A stretch of DNA of 8,010 nucleotides from Bacteroidota bacterium (lineage in GTDB: Bacteria; Bacteroidota; Bacteroidia; Flavobacteriales_F; PHOS-HE28), in contig JAEZCB010000248.1 in NCBI GenBank assembly GCA_023412755.1, positions 1 through 8,010 on the forward strand. The letters are read 5' to 3'. The notes beneath the pieces were generated by a model. It did not search any database and was not told the origin of the DNA. It saw only the letters and a list, made by a program, of their open reading frames with translations. The translations under genes were made by a program, and so were the position numbers. The first letter of the stretch is position 1. Every line of letters starts with the position of its first letter. Shown in pieces: positions 7,220-8,010 of this stretch.

Positions 7220-7248
7220 CGAAGATAGACGGCGCGGACGTTCGCGAA
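7220..7248 (-). promoter_or_regulatory. Probable fabI promoter
   Basis: Minus-strand TATCTTCG (7227-7220) is one base from the Bacteroidota -7 consensus TAnnTTTG. A TTCG (7248-7245) stands 17 bases upstream where a -33 TTTG would be expected. The start point would fall about 13 bases before the fabI ATG. The -33 candidate lies inside the 8-bp palindrome TTCGCGAA (7241-7248). Confidence 0.4.
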
Positions 7249-7272
7249 GGATGTGCATGGATCCACGACCAC

Positions 7273-7303
7273 TTGAATGGTAAGTCTATTTCATAGAATT
7301 TTG
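7273..7303 (+). promoter_or_regulatory. Probable promoter of the secreted protease gene
   Basis: TTG (7273-7275) is followed after exactly 20 bases by GAATTTTG (7296-7303), seven of eight matches to TAnnTTTG. Both boxes and the spacing fit the Bacteroidota housekeeping promoter. The -7 box ends only 7 bases before the ATG, so the transcript would be leaderless or nearly so. No Shine-Dalgarno sequence is present, which agrees. Confidence 0.4.
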
Positions 7304-7310
7304 CCTTCCT

Positions 7311-8010
7311 ATGAGATCCGCACCTTTTCTTTCCCTAGTGCTGGCATGCGCGTTCCTGGCGGCCGCCAATGGCACCAGCGCTCAGATAGAGCATGGAGGC
7401 ACACCGCTGTCCCTATCCCATGCGAATAAGCTGCCGCCGATCTCCGGCGTGCGAATGCCCCAGATCGACCTGGAGGCGCTACGGGCACAAGACCTGGTGA
7501 ACGATCAGGACAAGAGCATCCCATGGCGCTTCGGATACAATCACCAAGTGGAGCTCGGCATTGATAATTCAGGCAGTTGGACCACGCTGCCGAATGGAAA
7601 CCGGATATGGCGATTGGGGATCGAATGCCCGGGTGCCTTGAGCATCAACTTCGAGTTCGATGAATTCGATATTCCCGACGGTGCCAGGGTATTCGTGGTG
7701 AATGACTCCGGTGAACACATCGGGGCGTTCACCAACGCGAACGACCATGGCCAACATGTACTGGGGGTGCAGGCCATGAAAGGCGAGCGCATCACCGTTG
7801 AATACCAGGTACCCGCTGGTTCCGGCCCAGGCCGGTTGCGTATTGGGCAGGTGACCCATGGCTATAGGGACATCTTCAAATACGCACGCGGCCTCGGCGA
7901 TTCCGGCAGCTGCAACAACAACGTGATCTGCTCTGAATTCGATCCGTGGCGTGATCAGATCCGATCGGTTGCGATCATCACCGTGGGCGGCAGCGGACTT
8001 TGCACCGGCA
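7311..8010 (+). CDS. Lysyl-endopeptidase-like secreted serine protease, N-terminal part (3' end outside window)
   Basis: The frame is open from ATG 7311 to the right edge (233 full codons). Residues 1-25 are a signal peptide (Leu/Ala-rich core, then G-T-S-A-Q). Residues about 26-193 look like a propeptide with a beta-rich section (W-R-L-G-I-E-C-P-G-A, I-P-D-G-A-R-V-F-V-V-N-D). From about residue 194 the sequence matches the mature N-terminus of the Achromobacter protease I (Lys-C) family: S-G-S-C-N-N-N-V-I-C, D-P-W-R-D-Q-I-R-S-V-A, then the strand ending L-C-T-G. Cys201, Cys207 and Cys231 sit where that family places disulfide cysteines. The His-Asp-Ser triad is expected beyond the window, so activity and Lys specificity cannot be judged. 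In Bacteroidota such proteases often carry a C-terminal type IX secretion domain (family knowledge, not visible here). The gene is divergent from fabI, with 111 bp between them. Confidence 0.85.
   Translation, partial: MRSAPFLSLVLACAFLAAANGTSAQIEHGGTPLSLSHANKLPPISGVRMPQIDLEALRAQDLVNDQDKSIPWRFGYNHQVELGIDNSGSWTTLPNGNRIWRLGIECPGALSINFEFDEFDIPDGARVFVVNDSGEHIGAFTNANDHGQHVLGVQAMKGERITVEYQVPAGSGPGRLRIGQVTHGYRDIFKYARGLGDSGSCNNNVICSEFDPWRDQIRSVAIITVGGSGLCTG

Noticed and set aside
7541..7859. Minus-strand frames (84 and 96 codons) in the protease region
   Set aside because: They are shadows of the plus-strand protease frame, which has a signal peptide and family motifs.

Overview
The window looks like chromosome from a Bacteroidota member, most likely a Flavobacteriales-type lineage with unusually high GC (mid-50s percent by eye). 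Supporting signs are a two-propeller plus Y_Y_Y sensor of the kind that dominates Bacteroidota signalling, a FabI with the Bacteroidota-style 'NTVSQSP' loop, a lysyl-endopeptidase-like secreted protease, Bacteroidota-type -33/-7 promoter candidates, and little use of Shine-Dalgarno sites. These are family-level impressions; no database search was possible.

Layout. (1) Positions 2-412, plus strand: the 3' part of a TPR-like gene cut by the left edge, joined by an ATGA overlap to (2) 409-1074, a Nudix CoA-pyrophosphatase-type hydrolase. (3) 1018-4149, minus strand, converging on and overlapping the Nudix gene by 57 bp: a 1043-residue membrane sensor with a signal peptide, 14 propeller blades, a Y_Y_Y domain, one TM helix, a coiled coil and a class III adenylate cyclase domain with all catalytic residues present. 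(4) 4146-6290, minus strand: a secreted TPR protein with two duplicated Ig-like modules and a C-terminal caspase-like domain. That domain keeps the GHG histidine but has Ile where the catalytic Cys belongs, and it stops soon afterwards. Its stop codon overlaps the cyclase start (ATGA). (5) 6381-7199, minus strand: fabI, enoyl-ACP reductase. (6) A 111-bp divergent promoter region. (7) 7311-8010, plus strand: the N-terminal part of a secreted lysyl-endopeptidase-like protease, cut by the right edge.

The most interesting unit is the pair at 1018-6290. A pseudo-caspase/TPR protein destined for the envelope is translationally coupled to a transmembrane adenylate cyclase whose extracytoplasmic half resembles that of the hybrid two-component sensors. 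A working idea (inference) is that the TPR/pseudo-caspase protein is an envelope partner or scaffold and the propellers sense a ligand or that partner. The signal would cross one TM helix and coiled coil to make cAMP. fabI lies just upstream on the same strand, but the 90-bp gap holds its own promoter candidate and weak hairpins, so it may be transcribed separately.

There is no gene-free stretch over 300 bases. I saw no tRNA, rRNA, CRISPR array, insertion sequence or phage feature.
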